Shown piece by piece: positions 23,370 through 36,170 of a stretch of DNA of 64,000 nucleotides. The stretch lies in contig NC_088303.1 in the NCBI RefSeq assembly GCF_032854445.1, forward strand, positions 6,333,501 to 6,397,500, written 5' to 3'. The DNA comes from Liolophura sinensis (taxonomy: Eukaryota > Mollusca > Polyplacophora > Chitonida > Chitonidae). Position numbers and translations under genes: made by a program. Position 1 is the stretch's first letter. Each line of letters starts with the position of its first letter. Below the pieces are notes generated by a model, which searched no databases, was not told the DNA's origin, and saw only the letters and a program-made list of their open reading frames with translations.

Positions 23370-24045
23370 AAACGACTGGAAGTCATTACTTGGTGAGACC
23401 TCTTAGAGAATTAATATATCAACAAGAAACACCATCTCGAATTTGAGTCAGTACAGGCCTGCAGCAAGGAATAACATTTTATACTTTTATTTGTTGCTCA
23501 GAACAGCTCCACTCTATCTACATGAAGTCATCTGCAAAACTGTTTAACAAAGCCACAACCGATCTGCCGCCGCGCAGTTGATGAATTCGACACCAAGATT
23601 GACAGGAATGTAGCTAAAGCCTTCGGCAACGAATACTGACTTTCCATCCTGTTGTTACATCTGGCGTCAAGCTTGCTGTCTTCAAAGGGTACTTCATTTC
23701 AGATGCTCTTTTGTTCGCACCTCGTCTTTTAACAATCACCACCATCGCGAAGGATCCTTCGTGGCGTAGACGAAAACAGCCAGACGTTGTTAATAGGTTT
23801 GGAAGTTATCTGGAGGCGTCTCTCGTTATTACCGAGAAATTAACCTACGGCTGTTGATTATTCGGGATTTAATATAATAAACCCCAAAATGTGGATGGTG
23901 TACTTGTGTGCTCTGCTGCCTTGACGTATTGTCATAAGGGGAAAATGCGATTCCGGTGTCTCGGTCAAGGTTTTGTGATTAGCCCCAATCGTATGTATTA
24001 GGTATAGAAAACATACAGTAAAGATTAGACTTTCCTGTTTGATTC
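23370..24045. other. No gene seen
   Basis: No supported frame, RNA or repeat. Confidence 0.5.
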
Positions 24046-24165
24046 CTAGGCTATAGGGTTTATGTCATTGTGTCCAAGCTGTAGGGTTCATGTCATTGTA
24101 TCCAGGCTGTAGGGTTCATGTCATTGTCTTCAGGCTGTAGGGTTGATGTCACCTGGTTCAAGCCA
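24046..24165 (+). repeat. Short tandem array, about 28-29 bp unit, four units
   Basis: AGGCTGTAGGGTTCATGTCA followed by TTGTATCC-like spacers is repeated four times with few changes, then degrades towards 24230 into CAAGCTCTAGGGCTGATGCC. Confidence 0.75.
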
Positions 24166-24239
24166 TCAGAACCAAGCTGTGTTGATGTCTCGACGGATCC
24201 AAGCTCTAGGGCTGATGCCTTTGGATCCATGTAATGGAG

Positions 24240-26234
24240 ATGCAGTGATGGTGTTACGGCTTGAAGTTACTTCTCCTACTCAATGCCTCACAGTAAAGAA
24301 GGGAATAGGATATAATAACATTCCATATCTGGACAATTGGTCTATGATTCCATTCTATTTACGGTTTCTAGAATGGCCTGTAAATAGAAACTAATGAAAT
24401 AAACGGCATGGTTATGTTGTTTCCAGAGGAGGAAAAGAATTACAGTGGTCGGTCATTCGTCAACAGCCTTGACCGGGAAGGGAGATTTTCCTTTAACTTC
24501 TGCCTGATAAATAAACTGGCAACAGTTAATGTCGGCTTTATTGATACACTTGATCACTGGTATTAGTTAATCAAACGTGCCCTTGGATTTCGAGATGACA
24601 ACAATATTACTCCGTCTTGACGGGGCTTGTCAAACTATCCTGACAATCTGAGGTCATTTTTATGACCATACCCACTACTAGACAAGCTAATTTTGGCTCG
24701 ACTTGTAGAGCGCAAGCATCGCCATCAAGCGGCCTCGGGACTGGGGATAACGGTAGGTTTCACATTGTGTTGTCACATAGATAACTATATTGTTCACGGT
24801 GCGGAACACAGTGGTAATGGGCGCCGTTTACCACTATGCTGAGCCCATGAAAGTCGTTGGTATGATTCTGTATATAATTAACTGTCTCTCCCGGCTTTGT
24901 TTGTCTTAGCAGAATCGTTATCATCTGCCTGTTTTAATCACGTTATTCCCCCGATTCATGTCCACCTGGGGTTAGTCCAGGACTTTGCATACGCGTAAAC
25001 ACAAACATGTATATGCCCAAAAGAGACATATCTTGCATACAATCACCTGTCTGGGGTGTGTTTATGCTAGGCTTGTCTTTGTCTCTTGTAACACTGACAT
25101 AATCTGGACTGTCAAAAACGCCGCATAGAACTTAATTTACTGTCAAAAAAACGTAGTACACAGCTTGTCACTGACATGTTTTCGCGAATGAATAATGAAA
25201 CCACGGTTTATAAAGTATTAATCTGTTTCCTAATTGGAAAAATCGTTAAAGAAGGTAATATCATGTAACAAGAGTTTAACATATATAAGCGGCAATGGGT
25301 AATCTTTCACCTAAACCCTCGTGCTGTACCAAACACTTTCTCTTATCACTATTAGGCCATTAGTCTTTCTCTTGTTATTTGTTCTTTTGAGATAACTATC
25401 ATGTTGTATCGAGAAGTTCTCGTCATGCTTTTTTTTTTCCATTCTCATTGACAAGAGAGCGGACATACTTGATTGTTTTGCCCCACGTTCCTTGATTTGC
25501 AGATGGGAATAATTTGAGGTAAACATAGGTTGTCTTTCCAAACAGATGCCAAGTGCTTTACATTGTCACAAGATATACAGTTACAACTACATTTGACGAA
25601 CAACATCGTGCATTCTTTTCTCACTCTCTGTAATCACCATATGGCATTGCCAAAAACTATGGCATCCCTGACACTATAGCCGCACGAAAGGGCTGGACGA
25701 TTGCCAGATTTGACCAAAACTGAAATATTTCGAATGTAGTCGCCTAGAACATACCTTGCGTCTTTCCTACATCACTGAAAACTTTTAACTGCTTGTCCTT
25801 GTATGACTCTGTCCTGTTTTCAAAATTTATATACTCTCTTAGTTCATTCTTAATTTGTGTTAAACATTGTCTTGGGAATTGGCCTTGCGATTGTTGACCG
25901 GAGCGTCATTATTGGTTGACGGCTGGTATACGAATGTCTGTTTAGACGTTCCAATTCCCACTGAGGCGTTGCTGGTGATTGCCTTCCGCCTGATGCCTGT
26001 TGATTATCATACATGTAGTATCTAACCACGTGCGTTCTGGGATATCCCGCTACGTATGTTAACAGAGCGTCATTCGCGTTATGTTGCCCAGCGTTTACTC
26101 TGACACCTAATTGCTACTCGGCTTTCTTGATGGATTGAAGCTTTTCACACACTCCGTACTTTGGAAAAATGCAGGAGGCCAACGTTCAGTGCATAAGATA
26201 ATAAATACTTGATATTCCTAGTGCTGACAGAAAC
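24240..26234. other. No gene seen; one dispersed repeat
   Basis: About 25745-25890 resembles 34796-34915 and 47520-47612 (GTCTTTCCTACATC, then TTAGTTC and TTTGTGTT in the same order). No coding evidence. Confidence 0.45.
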
Positions 26235-26375
26235 AGTCTTTATATGTCCCCTGGGAAGAGCCTCCTAGCGGCTAAGATAAGAACAAGAGGCCCCGTCCTC
26301 TGGGGCCGATAAGATGATAAAGGAACCCAGACAGTTCCTTGACAGCTAGAGCTCTGCCAGTGACAGCAGGCTTAT
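26235..26375 (-). repeat. Dispersed copy of part of segment A
   Basis: CCCCTGGGAAGAGCCTCCTA, GCGGCTAAGATAAGAAC, GGCCGATAAGATGATAAAGG and CTTGACAGCTAGAG match in order the complement of the region around 46930-47065 and of 55430-55550. This shows that segment A is not confined to the tandem block. Confidence 0.6.
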
Positions 26376-26914
26376 ACGTGTATGCAAATTCTTGAGCGTG
26401 TTGCTTCTTACAGGACCTCACAGTAATGCAAATAAATACGAGGCGTACGAATACATAAACAAGTAGGTTATTACCAGGGTTACGAGACGCTTTGATATAT
26501 GCACTTGTGGCACGATACGAGGATGTACTAATACAATTGTCGTGCTTGATATTTCACACATGTGAAGACGGATGGATGTGGTGGCTTATGACAAATATTT
26601 ACCTTTGGAAATGCTGTAGTTGGTTGAACATTTGTCTCTCTTTGATTAATGATTCATCTTGCACATGGACGCTTATATCCGGGGATGTGGTTCAATTTAT
26701 TACGACCAGATATTCAGACCAGATATTACCTGCCTCATGGGAAAAGTATACAGTATGACAGTAAATTTACAGATGCCTGTCACACTCTTGATATTTTATG
26801 GGATTTAGAGGTCGTCATTTTCTTGACAATTTATCTTCCTGAAACGAAGGCAATATGTCAAAATAAAATGCTCATGAAAACTGCATCTTACACTTTACTT
26901 ATCTGTGTGAGATT

Positions 26915-26916
<2 letters not shown>

Positions 26917-26985
<69 letters not shown>
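26917..26985. repeat. (AT)n microsatellite
   Basis: 69 bases of uninterrupted AT repeat. Confidence 0.98.
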
Positions 26986-26988
<3 letters not shown>

Positions 26989-26999
26989 GTTATAGGCTA

Positions 27000-28150
27000 G
27001 ATTCGTCCCGCTTTTGCCATACAGGTGTTTTTAAAGTGTTTTTTTCTTCTTGACAAAATATATTTTTTTCAATTTCCAATCTCATGATGGGTTTCCTTTG
27101 TGGAATTGGAATGGGGACAAAGGAAATGTTTTCAATTATTTCGCCTGAAATTTGAGAGTAAGTGTAATATTGTGAGCAAATCCTGTTGACTAAAATACAA
27201 ATTCCTAAACTTGCACCATGTGCAGACGACGTAACGGAACTCTTCCTCTTGACAAAATATATTTTTCATCAAAATACTTTGTATAAGAGTAAAATGTGAA
27301 AGTAAGTAATTAACAATTAAGCGTCAGTCTTGCGGAATGGTGACACGTACTTATTCTCCGTTAAAATTGTGTCAGCCTATCTCAAATTTCTGTGCTTGAC
27401 TTCGGGGTAGGCAACAATCAGGCTAAAGGAATACATAAAGCGATGTTCTGAGTATTAGCAGTTATATCACATGTACATGTATTCTATGTGTTAGATGGCG
27501 AAGTTGCAGTGCCGGTGTGACAATGAAAGGACAAGCGAACTTTTCCAAATATTCAAAGTTCACAACACCTCTTTTCACGCATTTGGATTAACAAGATTCA
27601 TTGCCATGCCGACGCATGCTGGACCATAGATCCTTAAAACTCTTCGTGGATGGAGACATTGTATGCATAACGTGAAAGCCCACACAATGAAAATAGTAGA
27701 TGGAAAATTACTACTAGAAGGGATTAAGTATAAAACTAACGAGAAAGACTCTATTCTTTAAAGCGCCTATTTAGGACGACATAACTTGATTATTAACTTA
27801 CCGCTTTCCAGATATTAAAACAAACTAGTGCTTTCAAGTGTCTTACATGTATCCATAGGGTAATCTATTTAGTTAGACTGTAAACCTCCTCTACATGGCG
27901 TAAGGATGATTGTGAATGCTTTACACAATTCCAACTACATTGTACAAGAAACCTAATCTACAGGTACATTTGTTACTTTTGTTGAATTTTGCTTTGTTTT
28001 CATGGGCAAAAAAAATAATAAATAAACAGGTGTAAGCCAGGGACTTTCCACAAGTGACTGACGAATTTTCCACGAGTGATGTACAGATATGCAAAACATA
28101 TCTCTCAGCTTATTGCCATAAGGCTCTCCAGGTAATGAGAGAGGGGCAAT
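27000..28150. other. No gene seen
   Basis: A/T-rich DNA with two short copies of CTTGACAAAATATATTTTT (near 27047 and 27246) and no supported frame. Confidence 0.5.
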
Positions 28151-28159
28151 CTACAAATT

Positions 28160-28245
28160 TTCTGCGAAAGTCCGGTTTTGAATCTGCGTTTTGTGTGTTC
28201 TAGTTAAGTGCCTTTAACAACTAGACCACAGCCGGCTCCCCATTC
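28160..28245 (-). mobile_element. tRNA-like SINE head (third type)
   Basis: On the minus strand GGAGCCGGCTGTGGTCTAGT, TTAAAGGCACTTAACTAG and GCAGATTCAAAACCGGAC give an A box (TGGTCTAGTTG) and a B box (AGATTCAAAACC) like a tRNA-Asp/Glu-type gene. The stem pairing is poor and there is no clear anticodon arm, so a SINE head is more likely than a working tRNA. Confidence 0.5.
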
Positions 28246-28249
28246 GTGA

Positions 28250-29935
28250 ATAGAATTGTAGGTCTATAATCAGAACTCATCGCCTCGCCAGGTGGCACTA
28301 CTGGCTGGCATCTGTATGGCCCAGCTCTCCCCTGTAACTACAGGTACTATGGCATCTTGTAAATGGAGACGCCGCCGAGACCAACATCACTGATTAGTTG
28401 TTCTGGAACTTCAGACACGTCTATAGACTGGCCTGAATTTGCATTATCGCTGGTAATACCTGGGGTTCGGTAGCATTCATTGGTAGCAGAAGGCTTGGTT
28501 AAAGGTTTGTAAAAGAAGAACGCATTGACATAGGGCTGGTTTACGAGGAAGAGCTGACCAACTCACAAATAGCAAAACCTTGGCAGGGCTGATTCCTTGA
28601 TTACAGTTTCCTGGCTATCGCACTGTCGTCTGTAATCCGGTTTTACTTTTCATGTCTGTGTTTTTTTATAATACAAATGTATGTGTCAGCTATTTTAACC
28701 ACCTTGTTAACTTTTAGATCGCAATTGAGAAGTGTATGTATGATATTTATGGTCGAATGTCCGGCGTTTCTCTGCTCACACAGTGCAATCAGCTAACCAT
28801 TGTACGTTTTTTCACCGTCCCGAATAAAGGTAAAAATGTCAGCACATCAGTGCACTCGCTACAAACCTGTAATACCAACCTGTGGCCAGAGCGTATGGTA
28901 ATGTGAGTCGGTCTTAAAGAAAGGGACACAAGTACAGTGGAGCCGTGCTGGAACCAGCACCTGATGCATCCTGACGATAGAAGGTCACATCTTGTCAGCA
29001 CCAATCCCACCGACCACCCCCACCACCACCAACAGTTTGACAATTTAATCTGTTAAATTCGATTCACCTCCAGAGATAACGTCTTTTAAAGTATCGAATG
29101 TGCGTAGCCTAGTATTAAAATCTCTGGTAAAAGAACAATCCTTAAGACTCTGTCATGAGAGAATACTATATGTGAAAAATAACACCTATCTGCCTGGTAA
29201 TATTTGATGCTATATTTTAAGTTATGTGATACTTGTATGTAACACGCGCTTGTCTAGCATATAATGACCCAGCCATCTTAACGTCTTTACAGCGCCAATT
29301 TAGAAATGGACAATCGTGTTGCAGCTCCGCTCGTCGACTGTCATCAAGATTTCGTGAATGGAAATAATAAGTTATTGGTTTTGCAGGATTTAATGGCTTC
29401 AAATGTTCCCTTCACTTCAAGGCGACTGGATGTGCAGTACCCTTATAGTGATTACACTGCCTTTCAGCTGTGTTGTTTTGGTGTCCAGTGCGCTTAAGAA
29501 ATTCACTTTGTTCCTTACAGTGACACCGATAAGGTTTCTTTTTCACAACGACATCGTCTTCTTGGTGTGTGGTGCGCGTATGAATTCACTTTGTCCGTCA
29601 CAGTGGTATCGTTTTGTTAAAGATTAGTTTTCTTTTCTCGTGAAGGAAAGTTTTCTGTGTCATAGTTCGAAAATGGGGTTTGCCGGACTGCGGTTTGAGG
29701 CGGTGGCTCACGGGTCAATCGGGTAGTGAGTGTCTCTGATCACTGGTGGAATCCCAGGTGTGCTCCCTGCTGGGTTATCCACAGGTCCAGACTTCGCCGT
29801 CGTGGGCACTCCGTGGAGGGTGGGAGACAAGTCAATAATTTAAACCAGGTTCGTATATGCTCGTTGAATGCTCAAGCCCCAGGGACCATATTGTTAGCGG
29901 AACTTTGTTTCCAGCAATACGTCAAAAACACCCAT
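28250..29935. other. No gene seen
   Basis: Short frames only. 28360-28415 matches 17330-17392. Around 29500-29600 two imperfect copies of TTCACTTTGTCC...CAGTG with TTTCTTTT occur about 100 bp apart. Confidence 0.45.
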
Positions 29936-29944
29936 GCGTAGCGT

Positions 29945-32760
29945 CTGGAACGTGGTTCAGAAACTAAAGGGCAAAAAGAATAAAGCGAAAGTCCAGCATT
30001 TGAAAGAATGAGATAATATATTAAATTCCCCATCTGATATAACTAATAAATTGGCTAAAACAATTTCTAAGAAATCTTGTTGAATTATACTTCAGAATTC
30101 CAACATACTAAAAAGCAGAAGGAGAAAATTAAATTGCCCTTTTCTTCTAAAAATATAGATTATAATCGTCCGTTTAATATTCATGCCGTAAAAACTGCAT
30201 TAAAAAGGCACACTATACTGCGTGTGGTTCTGATAATATATATTATATATTTATTTTATATTTCTGAAACATATAAAGCCTGAGCCACTTTCTTAGACAT
30301 GCTTAATGATATTTCGATAAATGGTAATTTTCCACTCATGGAGGGGCGTGTGTATCATTCCGGTCCCTAAACCAAGTACGGATTACACCGATCCGTCTAA
30401 TTCCCACCCCATAGCTCTTACCTGGTGTGTCTGTAAGACTATGGAACGGATCATAAATGATAGGTTCGTTTGGTTTTTAGAAACCAACAAGTTAATTTCG
30501 AATATATATTGTGGTTTTATCAACTTTAGATCACCTTGTCCGATCTGAAACCTTCATTGGCAGTGGTTTTATCAATAATGAACATGTGGTGTCGATATTT
30601 TTCGACCTTGAGAAGGCCTCTGACAACACATGGAAATATGGGAGTTTAAAAGACCTTTTAGATATGGGACTCAAGGGTCGTTACCATATTTATATCTGAA
30701 TTTTTATCTGATCGTCAGTGAGTTCGGGTGAGGCCCACTCTTTCAGACTCAAAAGGAAAAGATGGGTGTACCAGAGGGCAGTATTTTATCACCAACTATG
30801 TTTAGCATAAAAAAACTGTGACATTGGGCACAGCGGGTCCTTTTTATGTTGATGATTTCCATATATGAATAATATTGAACGTCAGTTGCAGCTTTGTCTC
30901 AATAAGATCGAGGAATGGGCAACTCAGAACGGCTTTAGATTTTCCACTTTTCAAACCGTTGGTATGCCTTTTTGAAATAAAGGGAAACTTCATTTTGACA
31001 AAGAGCTTAAATTTTATGGTAAACAGATTAAAAATATTGGAGAAAATAAATTTAGGTGGATAATATTTGATGATAATCTATTTTTTATACCTCATATAAA
31101 AATGCTTAAAGCTAAATTTAAGCTTTAGATATAAATATGGTCGTGTTTAGCACCGATTGGGGTGCTGACCAGTCTATTTTATTAATTCTATATCGTTCTC
31201 TGGTGAAATTTAAATTGTACTATTGATCCATTATTTACGATTCAGGTAGGAAGTCGTAACTTAAAATGTTGGATCCTGTCCATCGCCAAGGTTTGAGGCC
31301 CAGCTTTGGTGCTTTCAGAACCTCACCACTAGAGAGTTTATACGTAAACGCAACTGAGCCTTCTTTATATGGCTGACGTATAAAACTCAGACTTCAGTAT
31401 GCTACAAAGCTTAAAGCTCATCTAACAAACCCTGTCTACGACTGCTTTTTAGTCCGTCATATGTAGATAAATTTAATACGCGTCCTTCGTTTCCTTCGTT
31501 TCCTTCGTTTGGTCTTTGTATACGGGACCATACTGTGAAAGCTAAAGCCAAGGTAGAAGTATAGTTTAGGTGTCATTTCTGGAGTCTCTTTCCTGGTTTC
31601 TTCCACAACCTAAACTAATGTTTGATCTACGTAAAAATAATAAATTCAATACAAACCCTCTGATAATTCAGCAGCGTTTTGCTGAAATTAAGGCTGACTA
31701 TGCGGATTATAAATGCAAATACTGATGGGTCAAAGGATGGGGACAGAGTTGCGTCTGCGGCTGTCTTCTCTCTTCTCTTCAATTCGTCTGCAATTCTGTT
31801 CTTCAATCTTCTCCTCTCTTTTTCAGTCTATACTCCTGGACTTACTATACTCTTCTTATCGGCGTGCTCAGAGAGCAGTGAAATGTAGTGACCTTATAAC
31901 AGAAATGTCTTGCCTTTTAACAATACAGAATAATAAATATAAAAATCCGTTAATTCTTGAAATGTTACCCTCGCACAGAAACCTAATTGAAAGCGGTAAA
32001 GATCTGTTGGGTACCGAGCCATATTGGTATGCATGGAAATACATTCGTAGACAGGAGGGCAAAAGCTACCCGTAAAAAATCTAAACTAAAAGTTAAACTC
32101 CCTTTCACTGATTTCCGTTCTAAAATGAATGAATGATTATGGCTTTACACCACATCGGCAATTTTTCAGCCATATCGTGGCGAGAACATGTTTTAATCTA
32201 TAAATCAGTATAGTGTTTTCAAGAAGAGAATGTGAACATACAAATCAAATAAGAGGGACAGACGTGTTTAAAACCCGTTAAAACAACCAAACCTCTGTTA
32301 AAACTTGAAAACCACAGTCATTTTTTAAAATTCTAATGTGTATATATAATCAATAAATAATGTGTGTTATCTTGTTAGAACTACTTGGTCTCTACGATTT
32401 TCGTTCTAACATTCTCACATATATTCGTCGCCTTTAGCAGGGTGAATGGGACCTTCAGGTCTATAATAAATTGTGTCTTCACCCTGTCGTTGGGGTTAAT
32501 TTATATACTCCAGTTATTTCTCGAAGAGACCAAGTAGTTTTAGGGAGACATCGTAATTGGGCATTCTCGTTTAACTTACGCTTTTATTCTTGATGGGGGC
32601 TCTGCCTCAGAGTGTGTTGTATTAGCTGCTCAATACGGCACCAAGCATATCCTGTTTGACTGTGTAGACTTTGTCGTGTTTGGCAAAGATTCTACACAGT
32701 AAACTGATTTGTTTCACAACATCGACGGAGATGTTGTCATAAAAGTTTGAGGCTTATTTG
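29945..32760 (+). pseudogene. LINE copy 2 ORF2: reverse transcriptase and RNase H, broken
   Basis: Pieces in order: PFNIHAVKTALKR (30120), CIIPVPKPSTDYTDPSNSHP and CKTMERIINDRFVWFLET (30350-30480), TLDHLVRSETFI and VSIFFDLEKASDN (30520-30640), PEGSILSPTMFS (30770), the YVDDF active-site box near 30846, and TDGSKDGDRVASAAVFS of RNase H (31722-31775). The final Cys segment with HILFDCVDF is at about 32645. Stops and frame breaks separate the pieces, so it is a dead remnant even though the YVDD box is kept. Confidence 0.78.
32110..32409 (-). mobile_element. Nested LINE 3'-end insertion with 14-bp target duplication
   Basis: 32124-32395 is the last 272 bp of the same LINE family in reverse orientation, ending in an AATGAATGAATG tail. 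It is flanked by GATTTCCGTTCTAA (32110-32123) and GATTTTCGTTCTAA (32396-32409), a 14-bp duplication with one mismatch. The host LINE frame resumes after it. Confidence 0.85.
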
Positions 32761-33049
32761 GCTTGTGTAAATAAGATGTAAATTTTAATTATATATAACT
32801 CCAATATAATTTTTCTAGGTAAACTATTTTAGAAAATGTAATGCTTTTCCAGCTTTAACTGTTTTGGTTTTTCTTATCGGATTTTAGACATGTCCAAACA
32901 TTTTTGTTTCATGTTTGATGTTTTGACTACCATATCGAAAACCTAAACCGTCACGAGCTTTCAACTTCTTTCTTGCCACGATGTGGGTGAGATATTGCCC
33001 ATGTGGACTTAAGCATTAATCATTCATTACAAGGTAAACTGGAGAGGCA

Positions 33050-33300
33050 ATTTGCAGTTTTAAAGACAAAGAACGGATACAGTCCTATCTATTGACAATT
33101 GGGCGAAATCCATTACCTTGTTGGTATTGTCTAATTAACAACACAAACGTCACGAGATACGTTTTACCACTGTGGAACATGTTAATGAATATGTAATTAG
33201 ATTAAATATATATGATATGTATGTTTTTCCCGTCCACATTGTCCATACATTGGGATGGCTCTACTTTAGCCATGCATGTAGAATGCACCTTGACTAAGAA
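33050..33300 (+). repeat. Repeat Z, uninterrupted copy (empty site of the DIRS-like element)
   Basis: Left part matches 35682-35782 (GGGCGAAA, CCATTAC, ACACAAACGTCACG) and right part matches 40727-40862 (TTTTACCAC, GTGGAACAT, TTGTCCATACATTGGGATGG). At the other locus the two parts are separated by the DIRS-like element. Confidence 0.8.
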
Positions 33301-33309
33301 TGGCGTCAG

Positions 33310-33800
33310 GGGAGCTTACCACCACAAACATTTGTCCAATGGCAGTCTTGATCAAACTTGCCATGACTGCACTGGAAGAATATATTAGCTATGTACCATT
33401 ACTTTTGAACATATAAACCGCGATTGCGTGATTTATTACGCAAATTCGAGAAATTGCGACGGTATGCAATCTAAAGAGCATTATCAGGCGCGATGCTCTG
33501 CTGTGAGATGTATGGGAATGAGAGAACTTGACACTGGGATGGTCGTCTCCCTTTGACATTGGTTGTCATTGGTTGCGCAGGTACAAACCACATGCCTAAT
33601 GATGTCGGTAACGTGAAGCTCTTCTCATTCGTAAGTGTATAGTGCATTTTAGGCTTGATAGTGGAATCAACAGACTAAGGCCATAAATAACGAGGTTTTG
33701 ATGAGACTGTGTCGTTTACGTAAGGACAGCTAAGGTAGTCTTGTGTATCAATATTCCCAACCTTTAATTTGTGGTTGTCAGTGCAATTAACAGAGGTTAT
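33310..33800. other. No gene seen
   Basis: No supported frame or repeat. Confidence 0.5.
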
Positions 33801-33802
33801 TC

Positions 33803-34581
33803 TGTTACGACCCAAACTGTCTGTATTATAAAGAGATGGCTTGTTCGAAATACACCACAGTTTAGCCGCACAAAAAAGTAACCAAAACCAGTAGATTTTA
33901 TTTTACAACAATTTATTAGCTTAACAAGACAGATAATAAGACTTATACAAATACTAAAGTGCTTAAGTTTAACAAGAAAGGATAGCAATATCTATACAAA
34001 TACTAAAATACTTACGGTGTCAAGTCCAAACGGACGCATATATTCCACAATATATACCACACAGGCATAAATGCTCAGAGGCAAATTCACAAGAGGGAAA
34101 ATCCACAGTATAACTGAGTGTATGACGAAATATACACAAAATTCCACAGACAGGGTCTGTGTACTAATAAGCACTGTGTACACAAGAGCACGAATCTTAT
34201 ATACAAGCTCGGACTGAACAAGTGCTCGGTGGAGATATAACAAAGCCAGAGGCTATAAAGACACCAAAATTCAGCACAAAAGGCCTACTAAAGTAATACA
34301 CATCGAAAGCGTCCAAACTTTCAATAATTCTCCTTTCTCTTCGTCTCTCCGTTCTCTCCTTTTCGGTTTGACCTGCTTTCATAGATCTTATATAGCCTGG
34401 TGGAATTGTCTAGAATAAGAAAATTCCTGAACACTTGATGTAAACAAACAGGCACCGAACTGAGCGCATTCTGGAATATTCTAAGGTAGAGGCAGACAGC
34501 AGGCGCTGAACTCAGTGTATGTAAACAGTGGCAAGCTAAATTTAGAAACTGACGGCAGTCGTGCACATAACAATTCTAACA
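33803..34581 (-). mobile_element. Solo LTR, about 779 bp
   Basis: On the minus strand it opens TGTTAGAATTGTTATG and closes GGGTCGTAACA, the TG...CA form of LTRs. It has a TATATAA box (34388-34394) and an AATAAA signal (33912-33917) in the right order for a U3-R-U5 structure. There is no second copy in the window and no internal coding region next to it. I see no target-site duplication (flanks GTTATTC and CCATGAC), so recombination between copies or a wrong border is possible. Confidence 0.6.
34388..34394 (-). promoter_or_regulatory. TATA box of the solo LTR
   Basis: TATATAA on the minus strand within GGCTATATAAGATC, about 190 bp inside the LTR start. This is the usual place for a U3 promoter. 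Confidence 0.5.
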
Positions 34582-34589
34582 CCATGACG

Positions 34590-35680
34590 CATTCGTGGAA
34601 AGAGCCGTAAATTGGCAAATTCCAAGCCTGCGGTTATTGGGATATACTCGTCGCGTTGAAATAGATCGCCACGTTGGATATAAGAACAGTTGTAATCAAA
34701 GCACAAATGAGATACATATAATATAGACTTATATTAACAATTGATATTCTAGCATGGTAGACGATTTGAATACTGATTTCGCTCAACCGTTAAGATCCTA
34801 CCTTCCGTCTTTCCAACATCCTTGGAAACTGTTGACTGCATCTCTTTGCATGATCCCGTCTTATTTTCGTACTTTATATACGTTCTTAGTTCTTTAGTGG
34901 TTTGTGTTATTCAGGTAGCTATCGGACAAGGAAAATATCCTGGATTTTTTCGTATCCAAAAATTCATTAGGAATTTACAGTAGGCGATCAGATTGCTAAT
35001 ATCTACTGTAGGCGGAAAGGGTAGAGGATAAATGCGCATTTCAAAGCCTGGATTTGAGTAATCCTGCCGTTACACAGCTTAGGGTGAAAGACGCAGGGTG
35101 GGGAGAGAGGGCCGAGGAGGCCAGACCAACTTTTCTTTTTCTGACTAGTTTTAGAAAGGGACATGCAAATACGCCGAGGTTTAGTTAGAGAGTGAACAGT
35201 AGTGTATGTAGATGGGTAAGGAAATACGCACGGGAAGGTTGTTAGGGATGTAGGTGTGGAATCGATGGATTAGACAGAATTACCAGTATTGTCGTGAGAA
35301 AGAGGGTCGCTAGCAAAAAACACAAAATCCCGTCGGCAGTGAAACTTCAAAACGTCGCGGCTAGTTGGCAAGAGCAGGAGAGACACTGGAGAGGAAAGTG
35401 GAAAAAGTGGAGATGTGGGCTATTTAATTGGAAGTGTTGGGAAGGTAAAGGAGTTACAGTGAACGACTGCTGCTTGGATTCTGTTTCAAGAAGTGCCTGT
35501 TGGGTGAGCTTGGCCATGAGATGAAAAAGAATAAACCTTGATTCTAACACCTATCAGTCATTCCATGATGGCACAGTTGAGACGACTTTACATCGTTCAG
35601 TCTAAGAGACAAGAAATATTGTCACCTTCAAATGTTATAGGCCCGCTAGCCTGTTGTTACCTTGTTTCACCGTCGTGGGT
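34590..35680. other. No gene seen
   Basis: 34796-34915 belongs to the dispersed repeat also at 25745-25890. The open frame near 35294-35524 (Lys/Trp-rich) has no relatives I recognise and is not supported. Confidence 0.45.
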
Positions 35681-35681
35681 T

Positions 35682-35782
35682 TAATGACAAAGACATGAAA
35701 CAGTTTATCTTTTGACACCAGGGCGAAACCCATTACTTTGCTGGTGTTCTCTATTTAAAAAACACAAACGTCACGCAATATG
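35682..35782 (+). repeat. Repeat Z, left half
   Basis: Matches the left half of 33050-33300 and ends at CACGCAATATG, where the DIRS-like element begins. Confidence 0.75.
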
Positions 35783-35862
35783 CCTCTCTAGCTCAACTCC
35801 GTGGCTATACATCAGAAACAGCATAACTCAACGCTGGAGTACAGACACGACAGCCGCTCTGA
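35783..35862 (-). repeat. DIRS-like element, repeat B2
   Basis: Direct copy of B1, at the extreme 3' end (minus strand) of the element, touching repeat Z at 35782. Confidence 0.85.
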
Positions 35863-36170
35863 GGAGTTGCCTAGCAACTAATGTATACAGAATAAGAATC
35901 AAACCGCTATACATAATGCAACCTTGGTTGAAAACAGAACATGCCCGGCAATAAAAAAACACAGATAAACCATTTGTTTTGTCTGTCTGTATTACATTCC
36001 TAATGATTGCCAATCTGGACAAATTCTCTGGAAAAAGCATGGAGCTATTCCGTCCGAACGTGTATCGTATAACGTGTACCCCGCTGGAATATAGTGTTCC
36101 GTATTCGTATGTTGAATAGTACAAACATAATAAGAATATATATTTGTTACAATTACATAAATTTAAGTCA

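Larger units (their letters stand above)
29940..33028 (+). mobile_element. LINE copy 2, 5'-truncated, same family as copy 1
   Basis: Starts within the linker before the RT (AAAAAGAATAAAGCG; EFQHTKKQKEKIKL, also seen in copy 1) and ends with the family 3' block (GCCACGATGTGGGTGAGATA) and a CATTCATT tail at 33020-33028. No ORF1 or endonuclease is present. 5' truncation is usual for LINE insertions. The copy contains a nested insertion at 32124-32395. Confidence 0.8.

Noticed and set aside
26649-27053. 134-codon frame with a long Tyr-Ile repeat
   Set aside because: It runs through the (AT)n microsatellite and has no other support.
28160-28245. A real tRNA gene
   Set aside because: A and B boxes are recognisable but the cloverleaf does not pair well, so a SINE head is more likely.
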